Assembly: GCF_014337155.1 (NCBI RefSeq)
Contig: NZ_CP060632.1
Coordinates: forward strand, 2,177,001 to 2,241,000
Reading direction: 5' to 3'
Source of the DNA: Wujia chipingensis
Lineage (GTDB): Bacteria; Bacillota; Clostridia; Lachnospirales; Lachnospiraceae
DNA: 64,000 nucleotides
Below, in pieces: positions 34,133-41,884 of the stretch. The position numbers and the translations under genes are program-made. The notes under the pieces are model-generated. The model saw only the letters and a program-made list of their open reading frames with translations. It was not told where the DNA came from and made no database searches. How positions within the stretch are numbered: the stretch's first letter is position 1; each line of letters opens with the position of its first letter.

Positions 34133-34870
34133 ATGGACAGCAAAATATTAAAATATTTCAAGAAAAACCATATTCAGATTGAAGATATCAAATATCTGAC
34201 ACGTGTTGATGGTAAAACGTGTATTCACACGATGGATAATCAGACATTCCTTACTTATATAACAATCAAAGACTTTTTTGAATCATTGGAACTGCATGAT
34301 TTTATCTGTGTAAACAAAGGGATTGTCGTTGCCAAAAATCAGATTAATTATATTGCGGATGGCATCTATCATATGCTCGATGGTGCCGAATTTCAGGGAA
34401 GGAAACGCACGGCCGCTGCCCACAAAAAACTGAATGCGACCTTACACCAAAGCATTGCGGACAGCATCGAGACAGTGGTCGATATCCGAAACCGTTTTTC
34501 GATTCTGGACAATATGCCGATTGCCTTCTGTGTTATTGAACTTATATTTAACAATGACGGGCATGGGATTGATTTTGTATTCCGTTATTGTAACAACGAG
34601 ATGGCAGTTATCGAAGGAAAAACTATCGAAGAAATGATGAATCATTCTTTCTTCTCAGTATTTCCAAATGCTGACAAAAAATGGCTGGTTGCATATACCG
34701 ATGTCGCAGTCAATGGCAGCAGCCGTTACATCCGCGATTATAGCCCGGAAATAAACAAAGAGATTTTTGTGCGCTGTTTTCAGCCACTCGAAGGGTTTTG
34801 TGCCTGTCTTCTGACGCCGGTGGATGACCTGAACAAGGCGCTTCCTGCCACACATCTTCCCAACCGTTAA
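34133..34870 (+). CDS. LytTR DNA-binding domain protein with PAS-like C-terminal domain
   Basis: I start at MDSKILKYFKK (34133), seven bases after GAGGAG, giving 245 residues. Residues about 10-95 fit a LytTR DNA-binding domain: IEDIKYLTRVDGKTCIHTMDNQTFLTYITIKDFFESL, FICVNKGIVVAKNQINYIADGIYHMLDG. Residues about 110-240 look like a PAS sensor: FSILDNMPIAFCVIELIFNNDGHGIDFVFRYCNNEMAVIEGKTIEEM. This is a one-component regulator without a receiver domain. The membrane protein gene 56 bp downstream is a possible target or partner. Confidence 0.75.
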   Translation: MDSKILKYFKKNHIQIEDIKYLTRVDGKTCIHTMDNQTFLTYITIKDFFESLELHDFICVNKGIVVAKNQINYIADGIYHMLDGAEFQGRKRTAAAHKKLNATLHQSIADSIETVVDIRNRFSILDNMPIAFCVIELIFNNDGHGIDFVFRYCNNEMAVIEGKTIEEMMNHSFFSVFPNADKKWLVAYTDVAVNGSSRYIRDYSPEINKEIFVRCFQPLEGFCACLLTPVDDLNKALPATHLPNR

Positions 34871-34926
34871 CCGGCACCTATCACAACCGTTTGACACATA
34901 CTGATCAAAGTTCACGGAGAGGCGAT

Positions 34927-36018
34927 ATGAAACATTCTTTCAAGCAAAACAGCAGTTTGAATTCAAACAGGAAACGAAGCCAAACGATTCTCATCGGAAT
35001 CGTTTCTTTTCTTGTTCTCACGTTTCTGGAAGTTTTTTTACTTTCCGCTGTTTCCCTGATTCCGCGTTCTGCCATCCGGAAGCACACGCAGGAGTCGGCG
35101 GAATATCTACTGGAAAAGCCGGTCTTTTACCGTGTAGTAAAACAGGATCCTGCCTCTAACATCGACCACTATGCGGATGCGATCCTTCTGAATATCCTAT
35201 ATCACTTTGATTCGGCTCATCCGGTTACCTCGCCGCTTACCGCTTCTTATTATTATACAGAAACGCATAATGAAAATGAGAATCTCTATACAGCAGTAAC
35301 CTCCAACGTAACACCTACCTACGATTATTTCCGGTATTGGCATGGTTCAACTATTTTCATACGTCCATTGCTAACGATATTAAACATCCGGCAGATCTAT
35401 ATCTTTTTTGCCATTACACTGGCAATACTATTTGTTGTTTTATTTACGCAGCTGACGAAATCCGGACACATATTCTGTGCCCTGGCTATGTCCGTTGCGC
35501 TTTTGTCGGTATCGTTCTGGTTTATACCTATGAGTCTCGAATACATCTGGTGCTTTCTGATCATGTTTATTGCAAGCATCCTTACGATATTCTCTTACCA
35601 AAAGAAACAGGAGGTATCCGGGCTGTTCTTCCTGCTTGTCGGGAATATCACCGCATATTTTGATTTCTTGTCAACCGAGACAATTACACTCCTTTTTCCG
35701 CTTGCATTGTTACTTGTCCTGATGCAGAAAAATAACCGGTTATGCGATGCAAAAACCGGTTTTAAAATCATTCTGTCGCGTTCTGTCTGCTGGGGCATCG
35801 GCTATCTGGCTTCCTGGATTGCCAAATGGAGCATTACATCGATTGCTCTGAACAGAAATATCTTTGCACAGGCTTTATCATCCGCCTCCACACGGGTAAA
35901 CGGAGATGCCGGCAGCCTGCATGGGCCGGCGCTTTCTATAAATGCATTTCTACGGAATATCGCATGTATATTCCCGTTTATTTTCTGTTCTGTTGCAGAC
36001 GAAATACTGTACACATGA
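34927..36018 (+). CDS. Polytopic membrane protein of unknown function, probably truncated
   Basis: I start at MKHSFKQNSS (34927), preceded by GGAGAGG. The 363-residue protein has about eight hydrophobic segments. A large extracytoplasmic loop (about 55-145, with FYRVVKQDPASNIDHYADAILLNILYHF) follows the first helix, reminiscent of polymer-synthesis or glycosyltransferase-type membrane proteins. The C-terminus ends abruptly after FPFIFCSVADEILYT, within a 217-bp overlap with the convergent secreted-protein gene. That suggests that a deletion joined two truncated genes. Confidence 0.6.
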   Translation: MKHSFKQNSSLNSNRKRSQTILIGIVSFLVLTFLEVFLLSAVSLIPRSAIRKHTQESAEYLLEKPVFYRVVKQDPASNIDHYADAILLNILYHFDSAHPVTSPLTASYYYTETHNENENLYTAVTSNVTPTYDYFRYWHGSTIFIRPLLTILNIRQIYIFFAITLAILFVVLFTQLTKSGHIFCALAMSVALLSVSFWFIPMSLEYIWCFLIMFIASILTIFSYQKKQEVSGLFFLLVGNITAYFDFLSTETITLLFPLALLLVLMQKNNRLCDAKTGFKIILSRSVCWGIGYLASWIAKWSITSIALNRNIFAQALSSASTRVNGDAGSLHGPALSINAFLRNIACIFPFIFCSVADEILYT

Positions 36019-36773
36019 TCCTTATAATTTACCTGTACAGTATAACCATCCTTTACAGTTAAAGCTGTATCCTTTGTAACCCCCAGTTTTTCTCCTGTAT
36101 AGCCTTTTTCCAGCTGTAATGCCCCTGATACCGTAAGCATACCGCTGCCCGATACATTTACGGTGCCCTTTAGCTGACTTATCTCATGGCTTCCGGATAC
36201 GACAAGATCTGCACCATTCGTTCCTTCGGCAATCAGGGATGTAATCGTTCCTCCTGCATAGTTAATGACCGGATTCATCCCCGAATAATTTGTTACATTC
36301 AAAGAAGAAATCGTTCCTGCATTCATGTTGACTGTCGCAGTGCTGCCAGAATATCCAGGATTTTGAACATTCAGGGTATCTATTGTTCCACTATTTGTCA
36401 AAGTGTATGTCGAACTATATGTCGCGGATGTAATATGTCCGGCATTCGTAATGCCGACTGAACTTTGAAGATCCTGAATGCTGGCTCCCGCCTGATTATC
36501 AACTTCTATGTTTCTTTCAATTTTACTGATGGATCCCTGGTTGACAATTTTTCCACCAGATCCATACACCGTTCCGGTGATATTTCCGGTAGATGAAACA
36601 GTCAGCGTGCAATCAGTCACAGCATAGTCACGATTGTCTTCCGTTGAAATCGTCGTATCCCCCGTAACATTAATTGTTTCTGCAACTACACGCACGGCAT
36701 CCACGCCAAACAATTCTACAATCATCACAACCACTAATATAATCGCTTTTAACGCCCGAATTCGTTTCTCCAT
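35802..36773 (-). CDS. Secreted repetitive beta-structured protein, probably truncated or frame-extended at its end
   Basis: I start at MEKRIRALKAIILVVVMIVELFG (36773) after GGGAGAGG. A signal peptide ends near AVRVVAE. Residues about 30-260 are Thr/Ser/Gly/Asn-rich and repetitive: TGNITGTVYGSGGKIVNQGSI, GTIDTLNVQNPGYSGSTATVNMNAGTISSLNV. This looks like a beta-helix or adhesin-like surface protein. The last 50 residues (RRNAFIESAGPCRLPASPFTRVEADDKAC...) are of different character and antisense to the membrane protein gene, so they are probably not native. A perfect palindrome covers its -10 region. Confidence 0.6.
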   Translation of the reverse strand: MEKRIRALKAIILVVVMIVELFGVDAVRVVAETINVTGDTTISTEDNRDYAVTDCTLTVSSTGNITGTVYGSGGKIVNQGSISKIERNIEVDNQAGASIQDLQSSVGITNAGHITSATYSSTYTLTNSGTIDTLNVQNPGYSGSTATVNMNAGTISSLNVTNYSGMNPVINYAGGTITSLIAEGTNGADLVVSGSHEISQLKGTVNVSGSGMLTVSGALQLEKGYTGEKLGVTKDTALTVKDGYTVQVNYKDHVYSISSATEQKINGNIHAIFRRNAFIESAGPCRLPASPFTRVEADDKACAKIFLFRAIDVMLHLAIQEAR

Positions 36774-36811
36774 AGATTGTACCTCTCCCGCATACAACAA
36801 ACTCTAGTTTC

Positions 36812-36850
36812 TTATGGTAAACTTTACCATAATCATCAAATGTATGTCAA
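36812..36850 (-). promoter_or_regulatory. Promoter with a perfect 21-bp palindromic operator
   Basis: TTGACA (36845-36850), an 18-bp spacer and TAAAGT (36821-36826) on the minus strand. The -10 lies inside a perfect palindrome, TTATGGTAAA, one base, TTTACCATAA (36812-36832). It should be a repressor site for the secreted-protein gene. The regulator is not evident. Confidence 0.75.
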
Positions 36851-36982
36851 ACAAATTCAAGGTTAAGTTGATGCATTTCATCTTGGCATTGTATTAAACT
36901 CATTTTTTTGTTCTTTAATAGACTTTTGAATTGAAATAATACGCAATTTTTCTTACCGTCAGGCGTTGCTGGAACCGCCTTT

Positions 36983-37363
36983 CTAATCATTTATATCTCT
37001 CATCACAATCTGCGCGTCGTACTGCTTCATGGTTGGATCTAAAATCTCTTTTATTAAATTATTATGGGAGACGCCATACACATTATCGTTGATATATTCC
37101 CCATAGCTTCCCGTGCTCCCAATAAGGCGATCGGGATTGTTCATGCATATCGTCATTTCATCGTCAGCATCCAGATACCATGTCGTCTCCGTCTCCCGGT
37201 CATCATCCATCCATTCTCCATTTGCGCTTAAGAAACGGAACTCATAAAAAATCTGCTTATGTAGATTATTTTTCACTGTGTAGCGTACAATATTGCTCTC
37301 CGTGTTCCAGAGATCTTCTTTGATTGGATATTCGACTTCTTCCTGATCCGGAATATTTTCCAT
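36983..37363 (-). CDS. Small protein similar to the ectodomain of the sigma-factor fusion
   Basis: The 126-residue protein starts at MENIPDQEEVEYP (37363), preceded by AAAGGAAAC. The frame is open to 37408, one base after hipA. Residues about 15-80 (DLWNTESNIVRYTVKNN...YEFRFLSANGEWMDDD...TTWYLDADDEMTICMNNPD) parallel the outer part of the 32-34 kb sigma fusion (EAWTGEDCLIYYTVTNK...YYDLQIRSVNDECMDYD...NWWYLDPGRENMEICANN). It has no signal peptide or membrane anchor, so it looks like a fragment or a truncated copy. It lies directly behind hipA. Confidence 0.6.
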   Translation of the reverse strand: MENIPDQEEVEYPIKEDLWNTESNIVRYTVKNNLHKQIFYEFRFLSANGEWMDDDRETETTWYLDADDEMTICMNNPDRLIGSTGSYGEYINDNVYGVSHNNLIKEILDPTMKQYDAQIVMRDIND

Positions 37364-37409
37364 ATGTATGTTTCCTTTCTCGCCTATAAGTTTTGTATAG
37401 CCCTTCATC

Positions 37410-38693
37410 TTATTGACGATTTAAGTGGTGATTTGGTTGGTTTTTCCTCAAAATCTTCTCATAGATTTCCTCAACGCCCGGATATCCCGCATCCTGTATT
37501 TCTTCCTTCGCCTGTGCAAGTGCACGTTCAAAAGAGTTCTGCATTTGTTCAAACCTCCGCATTGCGATTCTCTCTCCGAGTCCAATATGCCTTGCCTCTG
37601 CGCGAAATGATTCTTTTGTAATCTTGCGAATATCCAGTTCTCCATCAATTGCCATTGCCATTTGTTCTGTACTCTCTTCGTAAATCATCGTTGAGACAAT
37701 GTCATATGCCGGAGCAAGCCGGATTGTCCTTCGATCCTTACCATACAGTAATCCAATATTCTTAATATGATTGTCCGTGTTCCCGATTAAATAATTAAAG
37801 ATACATATATCCCATAATTTCAATTGATCTTCCACCGGATTGTCTGAATACTGCCTTAATAATGTAAACACACGCTTTAAATACGAGTCCCCTATCTTCT
37901 CATATTTCTGAGAAGCCGGAACACCGAGTGCCTGTGCAAAATCTTCCTGTTGCAACCGGAACGGAACTTTTTTACCATCTATCACCCGGCTATCTTCCTG
38001 CATCAGCCGGTCAAAACGTTTTGTCGCAAACAATATATGCTCTCCTGTTCCAACTGATATAATGAAACTTTCCGGTACATCTATTCCCAATATCTTTGCT
38101 GTACGCAGACATAGTTGTTCATTTGCAACGATTCCACTCAGCCGTACATGGCTTTGCTTTACAATATGTGTACTTGGTGCCGTCCCAAACGGCATATACC
38201 ATCCATCTTTATTATCATAATATAAACCTGTTTTTCCGGACGCACCAGTCAATGATAAATGTGCCTTTGCCAGAAACTGGGCTGATTTTGAAGCCCCTTC
38301 TTTGGCAAATTCCAGCAATTCTTCCCTTGATATTTTTTTATACGACGGACTACATCCACCTGCACCCGGCTCACAAATCCGAACAGCACCCAGACACTCA
38401 TTTCCAAGTCCCGCAAGCACAGACAAATAATCTTCCTCTGCAACATGCATCCATCCTGCCACACACCTTCTCGTATATCCTTCTGGCAGTAACCCTTCAA
38501 AATAGCATCGTGTCTCAAAGGGCGAAAAAGCATCTTCCTGAAAGGGCAAACTAATTGAAACCGGTTGATGACTTTGATTTTCCAGATAAGACTTCTCATA
38601 TATAAATCTTGCATCTTCCCAAGTTTCACCCTGTATCTGTCCAGCCAGCACAAAATCCCCATCTTCTTCTATGTATACCTCTAATTTCCGCAA
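37410..38693 (-). CDS. hipA: HipA-type serine/threonine kinase toxin
   Basis: The 427-residue protein has an N-terminal HipA subdomain (LPFQEDAFSPFETRCYFEGLLPEGYTRR) and a kinase body. Motifs include HLSLTGASGKTGLYY with the P-loop-like region, THIVKQSH, the catalytic loop FNYLIGNTDNHIKNIGLLY with Asp and His/Asn, and the metal site LAPAYDIVST. HipA kinases stop growth by phosphorylating glutamyl-tRNA synthetase or similar targets. The start codon is TTG, eight bases after AAGGAG and one base after the hipB stop. It is the second gene of a hipBA toxin-antitoxin operon. Confidence 0.92.
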   Translation of the reverse strand: MRKLEVYIEEDGDFVLAGQIQGETWEDARFIYEKSYLENQSHQPVSISLPFQEDAFSPFETRCYFEGLLPEGYTRRCVAGWMHVAEEDYLSVLAGLGNECLGAVRICEPGAGGCSPSYKKISREELLEFAKEGASKSAQFLAKAHLSLTGASGKTGLYYDNKDGWYMPFGTAPSTHIVKQSHVRLSGIVANEQLCLRTAKILGIDVPESFIISVGTGEHILFATKRFDRLMQEDSRVIDGKKVPFRLQQEDFAQALGVPASQKYEKIGDSYLKRVFTLLRQYSDNPVEDQLKLWDICIFNYLIGNTDNHIKNIGLLYGKDRRTIRLAPAYDIVSTMIYEESTEQMAMAIDGELDIRKITKESFRAEARHIGLGERIAMRRFEQMQNSFERALAQAKEEIQDAGYPGVEEIYEKILRKNQPNHHLNRQ

Positions 38694-38694
38694 C

Positions 38695-38907
38695 TCATGC
38701 TCTCCTTTCCACCGACAGATCCAATCCCAATATCATCAGAAGCTGTAATGTCTTTCCTATCTCCGCCGTCGCTTTCCCACGTTCAACATCTGAAATAAAG
38801 CTGACACTGAACCCCGTAAATTCTGCAAGAAACGCCTGTGTATAATGCAGTTCTTTTCTTCGCGTACGAATCGCTTCGCCTAATTCTTCTACACTTCTTA
38901 TCTTCAT
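38695..38907 (-). CDS. hipB: HipB-type antitoxin, XRE-family repressor
   Basis: The 70-residue helix-turn-helix protein starts at MKIRSVEELGEAIRTRRKELHYTQ. I use the ATG at 38907, nine bases after GAGGA; an ATG at 38916 touches that site. The recognition region is TQAFLAEFTGFSVSFISDVERGKATAEIGKTLQLLMILGL. It neutralises HipA and represses the operon. The GCCGTACGGC-type palindromes upstream are its probable operators. Confidence 0.9.
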   Translation of the reverse strand: MKIRSVEELGEAIRTRRKELHYTQAFLAEFTGFSVSFISDVERGKATAEIGKTLQLLMILGLDLSVERRA

Positions 38908-38924
38908 ATTTATCATTCCTCTTT

Positions 38925-39020
38925 GCCGTACGGCATAATTTTAAAATTCTTTTATAAAAATAAGCCGTTCGACTTAATTTTACTGTTGTTAGTATAATAT
39001 AAGCCGTACGGCTATGTCAA
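38925..39020 (-). promoter_or_regulatory. hipBA promoter with three palindromic operators
   Basis: TTGACA (39015-39020) and TATACT (rc of 38991-38996) flank an 18-bp spacer that contains AGCCGTACGGCT (39001-39014). A second, weaker site (TAAGCCGTTCGACTTA, 38961-38976) and a third (GCCGTACGGC, 38925-38934) follow toward hipB. Spacing of about 38 bp suggests cooperative HipB binding and autoregulation. Confidence 0.8.
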
Positions 39021-39031
39021 TTCACATTTTA

Positions 39032-39574
39032 TTAAAATGGTCTTTTCGGATTCGCTCCATGCTCTCCGATCAGCTTCTCCATCCAGACCATATCATACCA
39101 GCGTCCAAACTTATACCCGCACTGATAGAACTGTCCGACCATGCGATAGCCAAGATGCGCATGGAATTCCACGCTATTGTTCGTCAGGTATTCGTCCTCC
39201 TTCGGCGCATAGGCGATACAGGCGTTCATATTCAAAAATCCCTGTTCTTTCAACGCTTTTTCCAGTGCCGCATGCAACTTCCCACCGATTCCCGTATGCT
39301 TGTAGCTTTCATCTACATAGATGGACGTCTCAACTGCCCACGCATACGCTTCTCTAGCATGAAACTGTCCGGCATACGCATACCCAAGCACCTTTCCATC
39401 CTGCTTGGCAACAAGATATGGATACTTTGTTTTCGTCTGCCGGATCCGATCGGTAAATTCCTCCAGCGTCGGTACTTCATATTCAAATGTGATTGCAGTA
39501 TGTTCCACATATGGTGCATAGATGGCAAGCAACCCGGCTGCATCTGCCTCTTTCGCTTCGTGTATTTCAATCAT
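39032..39574 (-). CDS. GNAT-family acetyltransferase (phosphinothricin acetyltransferase-like)
   Basis: The 180-residue protein has the PAT-type layout: ADAAGLLAIYAPYVEHTAITFEYEVPTLEEF near the start, AYAGQFHAREAYAWAVETSIYVDESYKHTGIGGKLHAALEKAL (acetyl-CoA loop, about 65-110), and NSVEFHAHLGYRMVGQFYQCGYKFGRWYDMVWMEK at the end. Such enzymes N-acetylate phosphinothricin, methionine sulfoximine or related amino acids. The natural substrate is uncertain. AAGGAGG precedes the start. It stands alone, just upstream of the hipBA promoter. Confidence 0.87.
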   Translation of the reverse strand: MIEIHEAKEADAAGLLAIYAPYVEHTAITFEYEVPTLEEFTDRIRQTKTKYPYLVAKQDGKVLGYAYAGQFHAREAYAWAVETSIYVDESYKHTGIGGKLHAALEKALKEQGFLNMNACIAYAPKEDEYLTNNSVEFHAHLGYRMVGQFYQCGYKFGRWYDMVWMEKLIGEHGANPKRPF

Positions 39575-39639
39575 TGTTTTTCCTCCTTGTGACAGAAGCT
39601 ACATTCCCGATCATTCAAGTATATAAAATAAAAGAAAAA

Positions 39640-39693
39640 TTGACAAGACTTCCCCTCTTCATTATAATAATGATATTATTACGCTTGTAGGAT
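39640..39693 (+). promoter_or_regulatory. blaI promoter and BlaI-type operator
   Basis: TTGACA (39640-39645), 17 bp, TATAAT (39663-39668). A dyad ATTACGCTTGTAGGAT (39678-39693), with half-sites like the TACA/TGTA of BlaI/MecI operators, lies just downstream of the -10. Confidence 0.75.
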
Positions 39694-39707
39694 TTAGGAG
39701 CTTTATC

Positions 39708-40085
39708 ATGAAAAAAATGCCACAGATTACAGAAGCAGAATACGAAGTTATGCAAATAATATGGCATAATTATCCAATTAGCACAAATGAGATTACAGAA
39801 CAGCTATTGCAGACAACTAACTGGAATCCACGTACAATCCAGACCTTAATTAAACGGCTGGCAACAAAAAATATTATTACCTATGAGAAGCAGGGACGTG
39901 TCTTTGTCTATACGCCACTGTTAAAGAAAGAGGACTATGTCAGTCAGCAAAGCAAGTCTTTCTTGGACAAATTTTTCAACGGGAATCTTTCCTCTATGGT
40001 CTCAACCTTTTTGGATCATCGAAATTTATCAAAGGCAGAAATCGATGAACTGAAATCACTACTGGAACAAGAAAACAAGGAGTAA
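39708..40085 (+). CDS. blaI: BlaI/MecI/CopY-family repressor
   Basis: The 125-residue winged-helix protein reads ITEAEYEVMQIIWHNYPISTNEITEQLLQTTNWNPRTIQTLIKRLATKNIITYEKQGRVFVYTPLLKKEDYVSQQSKSFLDKFFNGN. That is the full family pattern, including the C-terminal dimerization helices. In characterised systems it blocks beta-lactamase or PBP2a genes until cleaved after BlaR1 senses a beta-lactam. It is followed after 5 bp by blaR1. There is no beta-lactamase gene nearby. Confidence 0.95.
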   Translation: MKKMPQITEAEYEVMQIIWHNYPISTNEITEQLLQTTNWNPRTIQTLIKRLATKNIITYEKQGRVFVYTPLLKKEDYVSQQSKSFLDKFFNGNLSSMVSTFLDHRNLSKAEIDELKSLLEQENKE

Positions 40086-40090
40086 TCTCT

Positions 40091-41884
40091 ATGGATAATT
40101 TTTTTATTCACTTCGTATTATGCAATATAACAATCGGTCTTTTCGTTCTTATACTTTTATGTATGAAGAGAATATTTAAACATTGTCTCACTCCCCGCAT
40201 GCAGTTTAATCTTTGGATTCCATTTACGATTTCACTGCTTGTTCCGTTTCTGCCAGTTTCATTTTCTACATTATCAACGAAAATGCAGGATCTGTTCCAC
40301 CCTCTTGCACATTTTAGCCACACAGTCCATACCACAAATACTTCGGAATATACATCCTCATCCACAAATCAAATCTATGATTACGCAATCTCCATGCGTA
40401 CACAGTTTCCAGTCTATATTTCTACCATTTTTTGTGTGATCTGGGGAATCGGCATGTTCGTTATGCTATTCTCTTTTGTGCGTTCCCTTGTATTACTGCA
40501 CCATATGCGCCGCACAGCAAACCTTATGCAGGACAAACGCATACACACCATCTATATGACATGTCTTTCCGAATTACAGCTTCGCAAATCCATCCCACTG
40601 TATTCTTCATCCATAATCGACACACCTGTCTCCACAGGAATTCTACGTCTTGCCATCTTTCTGCCATTACACCGCATCTCCAACTTTGAAGAGCAAGAAA
40701 TCCGATATATATTATTGCACGAGCTTATGCACTGTTATTATAAAGATGCCATTTTCAATTACTGTATGAATATCATACGAATCTTATATTGGTTTCATCC
40801 ACTCATTTGGCTTATCACAAAGGAATTTTATACGGAGCGCGAACTTGCTTGTGACACCTCCGTCTTACGGTTACTTGGTGCGAACGAACAGATTTCATAT
40901 GGCGTAACCCTGCTCCATTTTGTTGATAAGCAAACTAACACGCCCCTTTCCCTGCTAAATAATTTGAGTGAAAATGCCAAGCAGATGAAGCGTCGGATTT
41001 TGAACATCAAACAGCACCAGCCTCTGACTATTCAGAAGAAACTGCGCAGCATTTTATCCTTTCTGCTGTCACTTCTTGTAATCCTGTGTGGTACTCCCTG
41101 GCTGTCCGTTCATGCTTCTGACTCACTCCATTACCAGTGGAATACAAAATCCGTCTCCATAACTTCACTTGATTTATCTGATCAGTATCAGTCGTACTCT
41201 GGAAGTTTTGTTTTGTATGATATTGCCGAAGACACATGGAGCATATACAATCTGGATCAGGCAGTCACGCGTATTGCTCCAAATTCCACCTATAAACCGT
41301 ACTGTGCCCTGTTCGGTCTTGATCAGCAAATCATCACGATTGATAATTCCAAATTAGAGTGGAATCATGAGTCATATCCTTTTTCCAACTGGGAAGCGGA
41401 TCAAACACTCTCCTCCGCAATGAAATATTCTGTCAACTGGTACTTCGACACAATCCTGTCCAGTCTCAGTACAGAAATGCAAAGCAATTATCTGCGCCTG
41501 TTACAATATGGAAACCAGTCACCCAAAGATACATCCAGTATATTTGGAATGGAAACTTCTCTGAAGATTTCTCCAGTCGAGCAGGTGCTCCTGCTGACCA
41601 GACTATATAAAAACGAACTTCCTTTTTCCACCGACCAGATGAATGCCGTCAAGAACTCCCTTTACATAACCTCATCTACACATGGAAAACTATATGGAAA
41701 AACCGGAACCGGACGGATAGATGAGAAAGATACGAACGGATGGTTTATCGGATATGTGATTTCGGATACAAACACTTACATCTTTGCAACCAATATACAG
41801 GCTTCTGACTACGCGAACGGTAAAACCGCATCTACACTCACATTGGCGATTCTGTCAATGCTTCATCTCTGGGACGAATCGTAG
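40091..41884 (+). CDS. blaR1: BlaR1/MecR1-family beta-lactam sensor and antirepressor protease
   Basis: The 597-residue protein is complete. It has N-terminal membrane helices and an M56 zinc protease with HELMHCYYKD (HExxH), then FYTERELACDTSVL. A further membrane helix near 320-345 precedes an extracytoplasmic penicillin-binding sensor domain. The sensor keeps all class D-like motifs: the acylated serine in NSTYKPY (S-x-x-K), YSVNW (S-x-N) and YGKTGTG (K-T-G). Acylation by a beta-lactam would activate the protease and lead to BlaI cleavage. Its last 47 bases overlap the convergent lipoprotein gene. Confidence 0.95.
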   Translation: MDNFFIHFVLCNITIGLFVLILLCMKRIFKHCLTPRMQFNLWIPFTISLLVPFLPVSFSTLSTKMQDLFHPLAHFSHTVHTTNTSEYTSSSTNQIYDYAISMRTQFPVYISTIFCVIWGIGMFVMLFSFVRSLVLLHHMRRTANLMQDKRIHTIYMTCLSELQLRKSIPLYSSSIIDTPVSTGILRLAIFLPLHRISNFEEQEIRYILLHELMHCYYKDAIFNYCMNIIRILYWFHPLIWLITKEFYTERELACDTSVLRLLGANEQISYGVTLLHFVDKQTNTPLSLLNNLSENAKQMKRRILNIKQHQPLTIQKKLRSILSFLLSLLVILCGTPWLSVHASDSLHYQWNTKSVSITSLDLSDQYQSYSGSFVLYDIAEDTWSIYNLDQAVTRIAPNSTYKPYCALFGLDQQIITIDNSKLEWNHESYPFSNWEADQTLSSAMKYSVNWYFDTILSSLSTEMQSNYLRLLQYGNQSPKDTSSIFGMETSLKISPVEQVLLLTRLYKNELPFSTDQMNAVKNSLYITSSTHGKLYGKTGTGRIDEKDTNGWFIGYVISDTNTYIFATNIQASDYANGKTASTLTLAILSMLHLWDES

